This document shows, in pieces, positions 1-11,285 of a stretch of 64,000 nt of DNA (position 1 is the stretch's first letter; each line of letters begins with the position of its first letter). The translations under genes were made by a program, and so were the position numbers. The DNA comes from Microstegium vimineum (Eukaryota; Streptophyta; Magnoliopsida; Poales; Poaceae), in contig CM039127.1 of NCBI GenBank assembly GCA_022036555.1, positions 51,286,122-51,350,121 on the forward strand, in the 5' to 3' direction. The notes beneath the pieces were generated by a model. That model was given only the letters and a program-made list of their open reading frames with translations, was not told the DNA's origin and ran no database searches.

Positions 1-1074
1 ATTGACAAGTGACAACCATCCTTATCTAGGTATTTTGGTGGAGGATGTGGCATGGTATGACTGAACTGCACGTGTGTGTATATATGTCATATACTGCTTG
101 ACTTGTTTCATGGCTCTAGCTAGCATACTTTATGCAAAGATAAACTATGCTCTATGGGACACTGTAAATGTGCTTGGAAGTTGTTTGGCAAGCTCAGTAA
201 TTTTGTCCATGTGGTGAATAACTCTTGCAAGTATATTAGTTAGCATGTATTCCTTCTGTCCATGTAGCTTTTTCTTGTTGTCCGTCCTTTGGACTTTAGA
301 CAATTTGGATTATAGCCCTTGCATGATCAGAATTAGCAAACATGTAATTTCACAATGTAGTTATGGATTGTTCATGAAAATGTTGCAGGATGTATCATGT
401 TCCTATAATGGTTATTGCAGTAGTCCATTCTGAATTTGTAGGCACAAAACTAATTAAGGCCCCAAAATGGTACATAATATCTGTCTCTAGTATTGATATG
501 CATAATATCAAGGTTCTTAGTTGAAGAAAAGAGTTGTTGAAATATACTTGAAATCATTCCAGTATATATCTATTTATATTAAGTTAGAAAATTGCTGATT
601 TGCTCTGATTGATTCATTTTGGGAATTGGTAGGTTCATGTATATTCGATCATATTATGAGCAAATTCAACTATCTGTCCATTTGACTGAAACTTGAATTA
701 AGATAAAATGATTGAGAAACACTAAGTATCACAAAGATGGCAAGTTGATCGGTGGATTATACATTTATTTATATTAGTCCTTGTAATGGCAAAAGGTGCT
801 TGAACTAGCTGCCACTCCTTGAGCAACAACTGATGACAAGGACAAACTGTTGACATTAGGCCAACATCTATACTGGTAAGCTTAGCCTGACGCAAAAGTA
901 CTGAAATTAGGCCAACATCTATCTAGTAATTTTATAGGTAGCTTAGCCTCATGTCTGAACTAGTCCTTACTGTCTGAACATACTAGTGCTGAAATTAGAT
1001 CTGCTAGTAGAAGTAAATAGCATCAACAAAAGTGTCAGGTTCCAAGCTCCCTGATCGATCGCCATCGATCAGTG
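1..1074. other. Intergenic DNA without a recognisable gene
   Basis: AT-rich plant intergenic sequence. No reading frame here shows conserved protein features. A 17-base word beginning ATTAGGCCAACATC occurs twice, at about 855-871 and 906-922, and a short word containing GTGTCAGGTTCCA is repeated near 1032 and 1072, so small local duplications flank the 3' end of the neighbouring minus-strand pseudogene. Confidence 0.5.
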
Positions 1075-1739
1075 TCAGGTTCCATCGGACGAAGAGGACG
1101 ACGACGAACTGTGCACAATTTGCAGGAGGAGCTCCGACCAGACTTTGATGGACAGGTCGTAGAGCTCTCTATCACAGACCCCACCGCTTGGGCCACTGGA
1201 GGCGATCACCTTCTTGAACCTATCCATGAGGTTGCGCACCTTCTTGGAGACGTCGGCGGCTATGGGGTCCTCCCGCTTCAGGTCGACTCGGCGGTGGATG
1301 GCGTCAAGGAGCGCGGACGGAGAGCCTGGAAGCCGCCCGGACTCGAGGCGCTCGCGGTCGAGCGTGGTGAGGATGTTGAACTCGTCGTGGAAGACCCACG
1401 ACACGTTGTGCGGCGGACGCCTCTTCCTGTAGTTGGTGAGGAGCTCGGCGTTGGAGTCAGAGTCGGAGGAGGCCACGACGACGGGGCTGGCCTTCAAATT
1501 TGAGCCGCCCGATGACGACCTCTTCTAGTTGCTCGCCTCCTGTTCGTCATCGGAGGACACGGTGATGACGACGGTCTTGGAGGCTGCCGGTGATGACGAT
1601 GACTTCCGGTCGCCTCCTGCTCGTCATCGGAGGACAAGGTGATGATAGCGATGACATCGAGCTTGGAGGTGGCCGGCGATGACGACGAGGACGAGGACAG
1701 GGCAGCGCCAGACGTAAGTCGTGGTAAGGTGGGCGCCAT
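1075..1739 (-). pseudogene. GeBP-like (DUF573) transcription regulator, broken copy
   Basis: The downstream half (about 1497 to 1075) encodes a DUF573-type segment. It has a Trp/Phe-rich start (VSWVFHDEFNILTTL), a basic helix (KKVRNLMDRFKKV) and the closing CDRELYDLSIKVWSELL, the order seen in plant GLABROUS1-enhancer-binding-protein-like regulators, which are nuclear DNA-binding proteins. The likely original start is the ATG at 1739-1737, followed by a Ser-rich and acidic leader (SSDDEQEA). Two lesions separate leader and domain. A stretch of about 75 bp carrying the SSDDEQEA motif is tandemly duplicated at about 1548-1690 and shifts frame near 1625, and an in-frame TAG lies at 1527-1525. 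The domain half has no good ATG of its own. Such genes are usually intronless, so splicing around the breaks is unlikely. The family call is fairly firm; pseudogene status is inferred. Confidence 0.62.
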
Positions 1740-1878
1740 GGCCGGTGACCGGAAGCGGAAGGAACTGAGCTGCTGAGAGATACATACAGAGAAAAGATGA
1801 AGTGGGGAGACAGAGCAGAACAAGACAAGGGCGGAGAATGCGAAGCGACGACAGAGATTCAAGCGGTGACTACTCTTA
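1740..1878. other. 5' flank of the GeBP-like pseudogene up to the Ping-like element
   Basis: Upstream flank of the minus-strand pseudogene. The last three bases (TTA, 1876-1878) are the left copy of the target duplication made by the adjacent Harbinger-type element. Confidence 0.5.
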
Positions 1879-3312
1879 GGCCAGTTTCAATGGGGATTTC
1901 ATGGTATCATGCACATTAATTAGGTGACACATCAGCAAAAAAGAGAACATATGCATGAAACTGGTAGGAGAGAGAAGGAGATTGTTTCATGGCCACGAAA
2001 CGAGTGTGCGCAGTTACCAAGTTCTCGGTAACCGGACGACACCAGTGTTGAGGGGGAGAGTTTCATCGATCGATCCCGTGCTCCAGGCGGCGCAGTCCAA
2101 CTCTTCCCGCCCGTCCCCGCTGCGCGCGCAATTTCTCCCGCGCCGAGTGCGATTTCTTCTTCTTCCCCGCACGCGCCTCCGTCTTCCATTTTCCCTTCTC
2201 CGTCCCCTTCTCCGTCTTCCCTGGCGGTGCCTAGATCCAGCGCCATGGATGCCGGTCAGAGCTTCGGCCAGCGCGGCGAAGGAAGGAAAGGCCACAGGGC
2301 AGCCGCGCCTTGGAAAGATGGCGTTCCCTCCTACATCACCGGCTCCTCCAGCGTCTTCATTATTCCCACCGCCGCCGACTTCCCTCCGTGCGCCACCGGC
2401 CCATCCAGCATCTTCCCTCTCTCCGGCTGTGCCAGCTTCCACTGCACCCGCCCCTGTTGTGCCAATTTCTACCCCTGCGCAAGGAGCAGGAGTCCTGCCG
2501 AGCCGCAAGGAGTAGTGCATGTATATCTGCAATTATTTTTTCTCTACAATTTTTAGGTGATATATCTTTGCAATTAGCTTGATGTATCTCTGCAATTGTT
2601 TTTTTCTCTACAGATTCTCGCATAGCAAGCTAATGCCGCTGGTCGTCTTCAGGTTCTCAACTATTATCTGCTTGTGCTGCCACAATTTCAGTGTGTAAGA
2701 TGTTCAATGTTAGCAACATAGCCCGTAGCTCAAGTTTGGTTCTGTAGTTCTGAATATGTTAAGCAATTGCAAATAGATTAGTTAAAAAATCTGCATAACT
2801 TGACAACAGATTCAATGTGATATTCAATGTTTTCAGCGTGTAACATAGCCCGTACCTGAAGTTTGGTTCGGTAGTTCTGAACTGTTTTTTCTTTCTGCAG
2901 GAAAAAAAAACAAAGCTGAAGGCAGTTTGATCGTGCAGTATTGAACGTATAGGGTGCAGACAAGAACTAGTGAGATCCCGAGTGCAAGGCTGAAAGCTAC
3001 CTGAACTTCTTTTTTTTTTATCTATTTTCGTTTACTAAGTTCCAGTCGTATGTCGTACTTGTATCTGAACGATCGTATGTTGAAAGTGGAATGCTGTTAT
3101 TTTATGTTATCTCTGTGTGTGAATGACTACACAATTAATCGGTGCACATGATCCCTTCATTCAACAACAATTAAATGATTTACTTAGTTTTGGAATTGGT
3201 GAAATGAAACGCTGCATTGTGAAGGGTATTTCATCCATTGTTTCATCCTACTCTAGCTAGCTGACATGGCTTTTTGGAAACCGTGTAGTGAAACTAAGTA
3301 ATGAGACTGGCC
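1879..3312. mobile_element. Ping/mPing-like PIF/Harbinger element, non-autonomous, 1.43 kb
   Basis: The left end reads GGCCAGTTTCAATGGGG and the right end is the inverse of GGCCAGTCTCATTACTTAG. Both sides are flanked by TTA (1876-1878 and 3313-3315), the target duplication of PIF/Harbinger elements. The ends match the GGCCAGTCACAATGG type known from rice Ping and mPing. No DDE transposase frame is visible. The interior at about 2020-2515 is GC-rich and contains open frames rich in Pro, Ala and Ser, followed by an AT-rich part with repeated TCTCTACA-like words. The GC-rich part could be a remnant of the Myb-like first ORF or captured host DNA; which one cannot be decided from the sequence. Confidence 0.8.
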
Positions 3313-3337
3313 TTAGTTGAACCCTCTCCCTCCCACC

Positions 3338-3678
3338 CTGTTTGGATCCAGGGGCTAGAGCTAGTTTGAATTAGATTGAGCTTAACTAACCCAGTATCCA
3401 AACAGTAATGCTAGATTGGGCTAGTTGCAACTAGCTCACCCAATAAAACTATTCTCACCGAGATGTGATTATTTAAGCTAGTTTTGATGAGGACTAATGT
3501 AATTTCTCTTTTTGGGCTAGTTTTGGTGGGGTCCACTGAAATTCCAACCAAAAAAACTATATTTATTGTCATTCTAACTCCTACATCCAAACACGTCTTT
3601 GACTAAAGCTAGTTCGGAACTAGTTCTAGACTAAAAACTAACTCTAACCTCTAGCCGAGCTAGAGTATCCAAACATGA
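3338..3678. mobile_element. MITE with GTTTGGAT terminal inverted repeats
   Basis: The left end (CCTGTTTGGATCCAGGGGCTAGAGCTAG) and the inverse of the right end (CATGTTTGGATACTCTAGCTCGGCTAGAGG) form imperfect terminal inverted repeats about 30 bp long, and the interior is rich in CTAGTT words. The size of about 340 bp and the lack of coding potential fit a hAT- or Mutator-derived MITE. No clean target duplication was identified. Confidence 0.5.
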
Positions 3679-4437
3679 CCTATATTTGCCCCGTACACAA
3701 GCATTTGTTTGGGATGAATTTTGACCAAATCTTTCGTGTGCGCATGGTATTTGGTGATTTGTGTCGAATTTTTTATCAAGTATATAAAAAGGAAACATCA
3801 ATTAACAAGAAATACTTATTACAAGGGACAAAACTAATAGTGTATACAATTTTCCAAACAAAAAATTACACACAGATTTAGCTGCATATCTCCGCACAAC
3901 GTGGTGGGGCAAGGATCAAGTGCGAGATGTGATGGTGTCTGGTGTGAGATGTGTGGCAGCCTTCTCGAAGGAGAACATGAGGACGTGAGGAAGGTGATGT
4001 GTCATGGACTCATGGTTGGTGGATGGGGCTAGCGTTCTCAAGTTCACTAGCAGCGGCAAATCATCCTCACCAGCGTGGTGTCATGGATATGGCTTGGCGA
4101 CAATGACCCCTCATGCATGGATACAACACGATGTTGGCGGCTAGGGCAGAGCCTGATATCTTTTCTCAAACTCTAGAGGCAAGTACTAAACCCGCCTCTA
4201 TAGCTTTTCATTAGCAGTGATATTGTGGCTGAGGTGGGAAGGAAATCCAATTTGGCAGCCTTTAGAGAAGTGGAGATGAAGTGAAAATGAGGCATCCACT
4301 CATTCTCTGTTTCTTAGTCCAACCCTTCTTCAGTTGCAAAATCTATGTTGGCACCACACTGCTCATGTGTGGATGCCTCCTTGAGGAGAAGAGAGGAGGT
4401 TAGCTCACCTTCTACCTTTCTTAACCTTACAAATATA
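3679..4437. other. Intergenic DNA, no gene seen
   Basis: No coding features. The stretch around 4325-4385 (GCAAAATCTATGTTGGCACC and following bases) resembles 28645-28695, so part of this interval belongs to a dispersed repeat whose ends are not clear. Confidence 0.4.
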
Positions 4438-4696
4438 CTCCCTCCATCCCAAATTATAAGACATACCAACTTTCTTATAGAGTTAAAATATTTTAAGTTT
4501 GACCATATTTATATAATACAATAATAGCATTTATCATACTAAATAAGCATCGTTAGATTCTTTATTAATTATATTTTTATAGTATAGCCATTTGACGTCA
4601 TAAATCTTTATAAATTTTTTATATAATTTGGTTAAATTTAAAATACTTTGACTCTAAAAAAAAGTTTAAATGTCTTATCATTTCAAGAAGAGGGAG
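4438..4696. mobile_element. Stowaway-type MITE (Tc1/mariner)
   Basis: It starts CTCCCTCCATCCCAAATTAT and ends with the inverse motif ...AGAGGGAG. It is flanked by TA on both sides (4436-4437 and 4697-4698). The interior is AT-rich and non-coding with the usual AAGTTTGACCA word. This is the common grass Stowaway structure. Confidence 0.85.
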
Positions 4697-4698
4697 TA

Positions 4699-5240
4699 CA
4701 TATACATATATAATAACCATATATGTAATAACTTACCAATCACCGGGCAATTTCTGTTTGACAATCGAAATCAGGGGAACTTGATCGAGTTTACATGCGT
4801 ATACGACAATGGATGAATGATGAATTGATGATGCATGCATGATTCAAAATTTGGCGATCCGACATCCGATCTAATCAGACATTAGAAGATCATGTACACA
4901 TGATGAGCCGCGGGATCGATCGTACGTGTACGTGCTGCATATATTCCCTGCAATTAGTAGCACACAATTATAAGCTAGGCGCGCGTCTGTCTACTACGCT
5001 TTTCTCATTCCTCCCGGCACTGTAGACTATAGTCGTCCTAGCACTGGCAATTAACAGATCACATATATGTATTAATGTAGGTACGCACATACATATATGT
5101 GGATGCATGGTACGTGTGTCAGTGTGTGCACCGCTGTACTGCTTCCACACGCACACACACACGAATATTTTGTAGCTACGTACACGTACATATATATACA
5201 ATAATATAGACGTTTATTCGTGCCTTTTAACATTTTCTCA
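4699..5240. other. Intergenic DNA with GT/CA-rich tracts
   Basis: No gene recognised. CATGCATG-type words and short CA/GT tracts (around 5098-5165) are present. The frames that open here are low-complexity. Confidence 0.4.
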
Positions 5241-6573
5241 TACAATGGATTTTCATTAATCCCGGCTCAATATCCACCAAGGTTATACACACTCAAAACG
5301 AACAAAAACATTTAGACTCACACCTAACAAAGAACAGAACACACACAACCAAACAAAGAAAAAACTACATACACCCCTACTTTCCGGCATATTCTCCGAA
5401 AACGTCTAGATTTGGTGAGTGAAAGTCATCAAGTCATCCACCGCGCCTTAGTGTGCCATTGCTACTACGAACCTCCACCGGTGCCATCTTTATCCACTTC
5501 AAGTGAGCTAACACCCCACTTGATCCATCCTTCAGGCCTCTGGCGGCCCAAGGGTTTTCGCCGTCATTGAGGAGATCGACCGCTACAGCAAGCTAACACG
5601 CCTGGCCTAGTTGCCCCCTAGGCCACACTGGCCAATCATGCATGTGCGTCATGCATGTGCGGTTTCGGCAACAACCGCAGCCACCCGGGCACCGCCTAGC
5701 GTAGCCAGCAAGAGCACAAGGGGCAAGGTTGCGTGGGGGGCCGACCAAGTCATCATCTTCTAGGTATAGTCCTGGCCACTTGGCCGCTGCTTGGCATAAC
5801 TAGTGTGTGCGCGAGGGCGTGGAGGCTCGACCAGAGTCATCACCGTATCTACTAGATCTGATGAAGCCTTGTAGTGACGGGCAAGGTGAAGAGGGAGAAG
5901 AGGAAGACCACAATGACGTCCTTGTTTGTCTCCACGTACAACACGCGTCCACCGTGAGGTCCACTAGTAGCTTCATGTTGCGCGCTTCCGCCACTATAGG
6001 AGATGGAGCACGCCCCGTCCCGGGGACATATCATGACCGAAGAAGACGAGGTACTGGTCCAAGCATATGGAGCATGGATCTGCCTAGCTAGCCCTGAGGT
6101 CCACTAGCAGCTTCATGTTGCGCCAAGCTAGGATCTGCCCAAGGAAATGACGAGTCTGGCAATTCTAGAGCCAAAGAGGTCGCCACTACGGGAAATCAGG
6201 AGCATGGATGGGCAACCACAAGTGCAGAGAAGCAAAGAGACATAGAAGGGGAAGGGGAAAGGAAGCCTCTCCACCACTCAAGCCCTTGGGTCCTGGCAGC
6301 CAGCTCTGACAGTAACGAGACGCGAGGTGACGTGGGGGAGGATCCTAGTGCAGGTTTTCAGGACGGGCACATAATCATTTGGAATTGGACTTCATACCAT
6401 TAGACACGATGAGCACACATCATGCGTGCATATGTCACATATAAGACATGATAAACAACTTAGAAAGTTCTTTCACCCTTTAATATTAGGTTCATCGGTC
6501 TACGAGTAAGCAGTGGACTTACGACCGATGATGTTTGTCATGTACTCCTTAGCTCTATTTTTTCTATGCACTT
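5241..6573. other. Moderately GC-rich transposon-like DNA, no intact gene
   Basis: The stretch 5400-6360 is richer in GC than its flanks and carries short open frames on both strands without conserved motifs. A phrase near 5940-5995 (GAGGTCCACTAGTAGCTTCATGTTGCGC) recurs almost exactly at about 6094-6122. The texture resembles the non-coding interior of plant CACTA elements. No terminal repeats were found, so this assignment is weak. Confidence 0.3.
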
Positions 6574-6785
6574 AGATATTTAGGGTCTGTTTGGTTCATA
6601 ATCACAACTTTCTATGCTACAATCTAGTCATATCATAGTTTGTTAGCGCATTTACTTGATTCACCACCATTTTGCTATTGCACATAGATATTTAGGGTCT
6701 GTTTGGTTCATAATCACAACTTTCCATGCTACAATCTAGTCATATCATAGTTTGTTAGAGTAGTTACTTGATTCACCACCACAAC
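6574..6785. repeat. Two-copy tandem duplication, 112 bp period
   Basis: The sequence beginning AGATATTTAGGGTCTGTTTGG at 6574 recurs at 6686 with only a few differences. Each copy includes GGTCTGTTTGGTTCATAATC, a start typical of hAT-like MITE ends, so this is probably a duplicated MITE terminus. Confidence 0.7.
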
Positions 6786-6806
6786 TCTATGTCACACTAT
6801 ACTTAG

Positions 6807-9800
6807 CATATTGTGCTAGGAGACTAGGACATCCTCCCCCCTAAACTTTGCCACATGTGTGGCATACCCACCACATTTCAATGATATTAGCCAAGGGTTA
6901 CCCGTGTCAAACTCATGATAAATCTAATGGTCTTTATTTATTTGATCTTATAACTATATTTTATATATAGTAAGTTAAATTTGAGATATTTTAACTTGCT
7001 ATTGTGCTAGAATTGTATCTTTTTCTGACAAAGTAAACATATGAGCCTTGTTTAGTTCCCTTCAAAATTCCAAAGTTTTATAAGATTCCTTGTCACATTG
7101 AATCTTTGGACGCATGCATGGAGTATTAAATATAGGTAAAAAAATAACTAATTAACAAGATGAAGTTTTTGAGCCTAATTACTTCATGGTTGGATAACAA
7201 TTGTCAAATATAAACAAAAGTGCTACAATATCTTTTTATATTTTTTTCATCTAAACAAAGCAATATAGACCCACAAGGAGAGAAAAAAAAGTGCTATAAA
7301 CAGTGCTCAACAGAAACCATACTAAACGGTGCCATAGTCATTAAAAGCTAGTACTAGGGTCGAGAGCAAGCATCGATCCTGGTAACACGTACCATGCATG
7401 TGCCTGCCTGCGCGTTGCATGTTCTCATGCATGTACGCGCTACACATATACTCCTATGCACGGGAGCACGGTTACATTACATGCATGTTTCATGTTCCAG
7501 TGTCTGGTAGGATGTGTAGTACTATTGTAGGTTATTTATATATATATTCACCTTTTTGAAGCTTATATTATATATAGCCATATAACCATCCGCGCACATC
7601 TTGTTGTTTCGTGATAATGTGTTGTACTTAGAAACTGTACTCTCCTGACTCTTAGTAATAGTGAACGAAATTGCCATGTCATCTTTTGAAAAATATTCTA
7701 AGGCTTTCTTTGGAATACAGAAATTTCAGTGAATTATACATGATTAAATTTATTTTTTATAAAAAAACATAAAAAAAAATCCCGTGTTCTAAAGTGGGAG
7801 CATATTGTGCTAGGAGACTAGGACATCCCCCCCTAAACTTTGCCACATGTGTGGCATACCCACCACATTTCAATGATATTAGCCAAGGGTTACACATGTC
7901 AAACTCATGATAAATCTAATGATCTTTATTTATTTGATCTTATAACTATATTTTATATATAGTAAGTTAAATTTGAGATATTTTAACTTTCTATTGTGCT
8001 AGAATTGTATCTTTTTCTGACAAAGTAAACATATGAGCCTTGTTTAGTTCCCTTCAAAATTCCAAAGCTTTGTAAGATTCCTTGTCACATCGAATATTTG
8101 GACGTATGCATGGAGTATTAAATATAGGTAAAAAATAACTAATTAACAAGATGAAGTTTTTGAGCCTAATTACTTTATGGTTGGATAACAATTGTCAAAT
8201 ATAAAAAAAAGTGCTACAATATCTTTTTATATTTTTTCATCTAAACAAAGCAATATAGACCCACAAGGAGAGAAAAAAAAGTGCTATAAACAGTGCTCAA
8301 CAGAAACCATACTAAACGGGGCCATTGTCATTAAAAGCTAGTACTAGGGTCGAGAGCAAGCATCGATCCCGGTAACACGTACCATGCATGTGCCTGCCTG
8401 CGCGTTGCATGTTCTCATGCATGTACGCGCTACACATATACTCCTATGCACGGGAGCACGGTTACATTACATGCATGTTTCATGTTCCAGTGTCTGGCAG
8501 GATGTGTAGTACTATTGTAGGCTATTTATATATATGTTCACCTTTTAAAGCTTATATTATTATATATAGCCATATAACCATCCGCACATATCTTGTTATT
8601 TCGTGATAATGTGTTGTACTTAGAAACTGTACTCTCCTGACTCTTAGTAATAGTGAACAAAATTGCCATGTCATCTTTTGAAAAATATTCTAAGGCTTTC
8701 TTTGGAATACAGAAATTTCAGTGAATTATACATGATTAAATTTATTTTTTATAGGAAAAAACATTAAAAAAAATCACGTGTTCTAAAGTGGGAGCATATT
8801 GTGCTAGGAGACTAGGACACCCCCCCTAAACTTTGCCACATGTGTGGCATACCCACCACATTTCAATGATATTAGCCAAGGGTTACACGTGTCAAACTCA
8901 TGATAAATCTAATGATCTTTATTTATTTGATCTTATAACTATATTTTATAATAGTAAGTTAAATTTGAGATATTTTAACTTGCTATTGTGCTAGAATTGT
9001 ATCTTTTTCTGACAAAGTAAACATATGAGCCTTGTTTAGTTCCCTTCAAAATTCCAAAGCTTTATAAGATTCCTTGTCACATCGAATCTTTGGACGCATG
9101 CATGGAGTATTAAATATAGGTAAAAAAAATAACTAATTAACAAGATGAAGTTTTTGAATCTAATTACTTTATGGTTGGATAAAAATTGTCAAATATAAAC
9201 AAAAGTGCTACAATATATTTTTATATTTTTTTCATCTAAACAAAGCAATAAGACCCACAAGGAGAGAAAAAAAGTGCTATAAACAGTGCTCAACAGAAAC
9301 CATACTAAACGGGACCATAGTCATTAAAAGCTAGTACTAGGGTCGAGAGCAAGCATCGATCCCGGTAACACGTACCATGCATGTGCCTGCCTACGCGTTG
9401 CATGTTCTCATGCATGTACACGCTACACATATACTCCTCTGCACGGGAGCACGGTTACATTACATGCATGTTTCATGTTCCAGTGTCTGGCAGGATGTGT
9501 AGTACTATTGTAGGCTATCTATATATATGTTCACCTTTTGAAGCTTATATTATTATATATACCCATATAACCATTCTCACATATCTTGTTGTTTCGTGAT
9601 AATGTTGTGTACTTAGAAACTGTACTCTCCTGACTCTTAGTAATAGTGAACGAAATTGCCATGTCATCTTTTGAAAAATATTCTAAGGCTTTCTTTGGAA
9701 TACAGAAATTTCAGTGAATTATACATGATTAAATTTATTTTTTATAGAAAAAAACATTAAAAAATCCCTTGTTCTAAAGTGGGAGCATATTGTGCTAGGA

Positions 9801-10736
9801 GACTAGGACATCCCCCCTAAACTTTGCCACATGTGTGGCATACCCACCACATTTCAATGATATTAGCCAAGGGTTACACGTGTCAAACTCATGATAAATA
9901 TAATGATATTTATTTATTTGATCTTATAACTATATTTTATATATAGTAAGTTAAATTTGAGATATTTTAACTTGCTATTGTGCTAGAATTGTATCTTTTT
10001 CTGACAAAGTAAACATATGAGCCTTGTTTAGTTCCCTTCAAAATTCCAAAGTTTTATAAGATTCCTTGTCACATCGAATCTTTGGACGCATGCATGGAGT
10101 AATAAATATAGGTAAAAAATTAACTAATTAACAAGATGAAGTTTTTGAGCCTAATTACTTCATGGTTGGATAACAATTGTCAAATATAAGCAAAAGTGCT
10201 ACAATATCTTTTTATATTTTTTTCATCTAAACAAAGCAATATAGACCCACAAGGAGAGAAAAAGAAGTGTTATAAACAGTGCTCAATAGAAACCATACTA
10301 AACGGGGCCATAGTCATTAAAAGCTAGTACTAGGGTCGAGAGCAAGCATCGATCCCGGTAACACGTACCATGCATGTGCCTGCCTGCGCGTTGCATGTTC
10401 TCATGCATGTACGCGCTACACATATACTCCTATGCACGGGAGCACGGTTACATTACATGCATGTTGTAGTATTATTGTAGGCTATCTATATATATGTTCA
10501 TCTTTTTGAAGCTTATATTATTATATATAGCCATATAACCATCCGTACACATCTTGTTGTTTCGTGATAATGTGTTGTACTTAGAAACTGTACTCTCCTG
10601 ACTGAAATTGCCATGTCATCTTTTGAAAAATATTCTAAGGCTTTCTTTGGAATACAGAAATTTCAGTGAATTATACATGATTAAATTTATTTTTATAGAA
10701 AAAAACATAAAAAAAAATCCCGTGTTCTAAAGTGGG
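6807..10736. repeat. Head-to-tail array of four units of about 1 kb
   Basis: The phrase CATATTGTGCTAGGAGACTA starts units at 6807, 7801, 8795 and 9786, giving unit lengths of 994, 994, 991 and about 951 bp; the array ends at AAAGTGGG (10736). The copies differ mainly by single bases and short indels. The last copy lacks about 30 bp around the TTTCATGTTCCAGTGTCTGG stretch and about 20 bp before the GAAATTGCC segment. Every unit contains one truncated MITE-like segment (starting CCTTGTTTAGTTCCCTTCAA, ending near CATCTAAACAAAGCAATA), a CATGCATG-rich block and a short TATATA block. A frame of 72 codons is preserved only in units 2 and 3, so coding is unlikely. The near-identity suggests recent unequal crossing-over or replication slippage. 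Confidence 0.93.
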
Positions 10737-11037
10737 CCTAATACGAAGAATACTTGGGTCTCAGCCACGTCTATTTTCATGGTCATTAGTACAGTGCATA
10801 CTATGGAGTATATATTACAAATATCTTTTACGAGGAACAGCCAAAAAGGTACTCTAATAAAAGTAGTATAGTTTTGTCTTCTTTTCTTTACACACACATG
10901 GAAATATTATTGTTATTTTTATTTTCATATAACTAAACGAAAACAGAGGGGCAAAATACGATGCAGTATAGTGTTAGAGAAACAGAAGGAAACAACAAGT
11001 ATGCCCACGAGTCGAGTCGACCCACTTAACGCAACTT
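10737..11037. other. AT-rich spacer upstream of the DUF4535 gene
   Basis: Nothing coding is visible between the end of the 1 kb repeat array and the promoter motifs of the next gene. Confidence 0.4.
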
Positions 11038-11100
11038 ATGGCCCATCCGCAGCGAGCAAATCCAGCCCAAATAAAATTTCAGCCCAGCCCATGGAAGCGA
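11038..11100 (+). promoter_or_regulatory. Promoter segment with clustered site II (TGGGCY) motifs
   Basis: Within about 60 bp the sequence carries several copies of GCCCA or its inverse (ATGGCCCATC, CAGCCCAAAT, CAGCCCAGCCCATGG). TGGGCY site II elements bind TCP factors and are typical of plant housekeeping and mitochondrial or ribosomal genes. They lie about 190 bp upstream of the first splice donor of the DUF4535 gene. Confidence 0.5.
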
Positions 11101-11285
11101 GTCGTAAAGGAGGAAGACTTTTTTTTTTTCGACTCCTCCGATGTTAAAACAAGGCACAATTGCCGTGGGGCGGAGGCTCCAAAAAAAACTGCTCGCAAAT
11201 CCGCTCCACCCCTTCGCCGATCGCCGGATTCCCTCCGCCTCGCTTCCGCCGCCGCACGGTTTCTTCCTCTTCTCCCCCACCTCAG

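Noticed and set aside
4968..5201. Minus-strand 77-codon frame with VRVRSY and VCVCVW runs
   Set aside because: It is a translation of CA/GT-rich simple sequence.
8388..9599. 72-codon frames in repeat units 2 and 3 (8388-8606, 9381-9599)
   Set aside because: The frame is not kept in units 1 and 4, and the coding texture is just CATGCATG and TATATA sequence; no sign of selection on a protein.
6807..10736. CRISPR-like or rDNA spacer array
   Set aside because: The repeats are about 1 kb and contiguous with no unique spacers, and no rRNA sequence is present.
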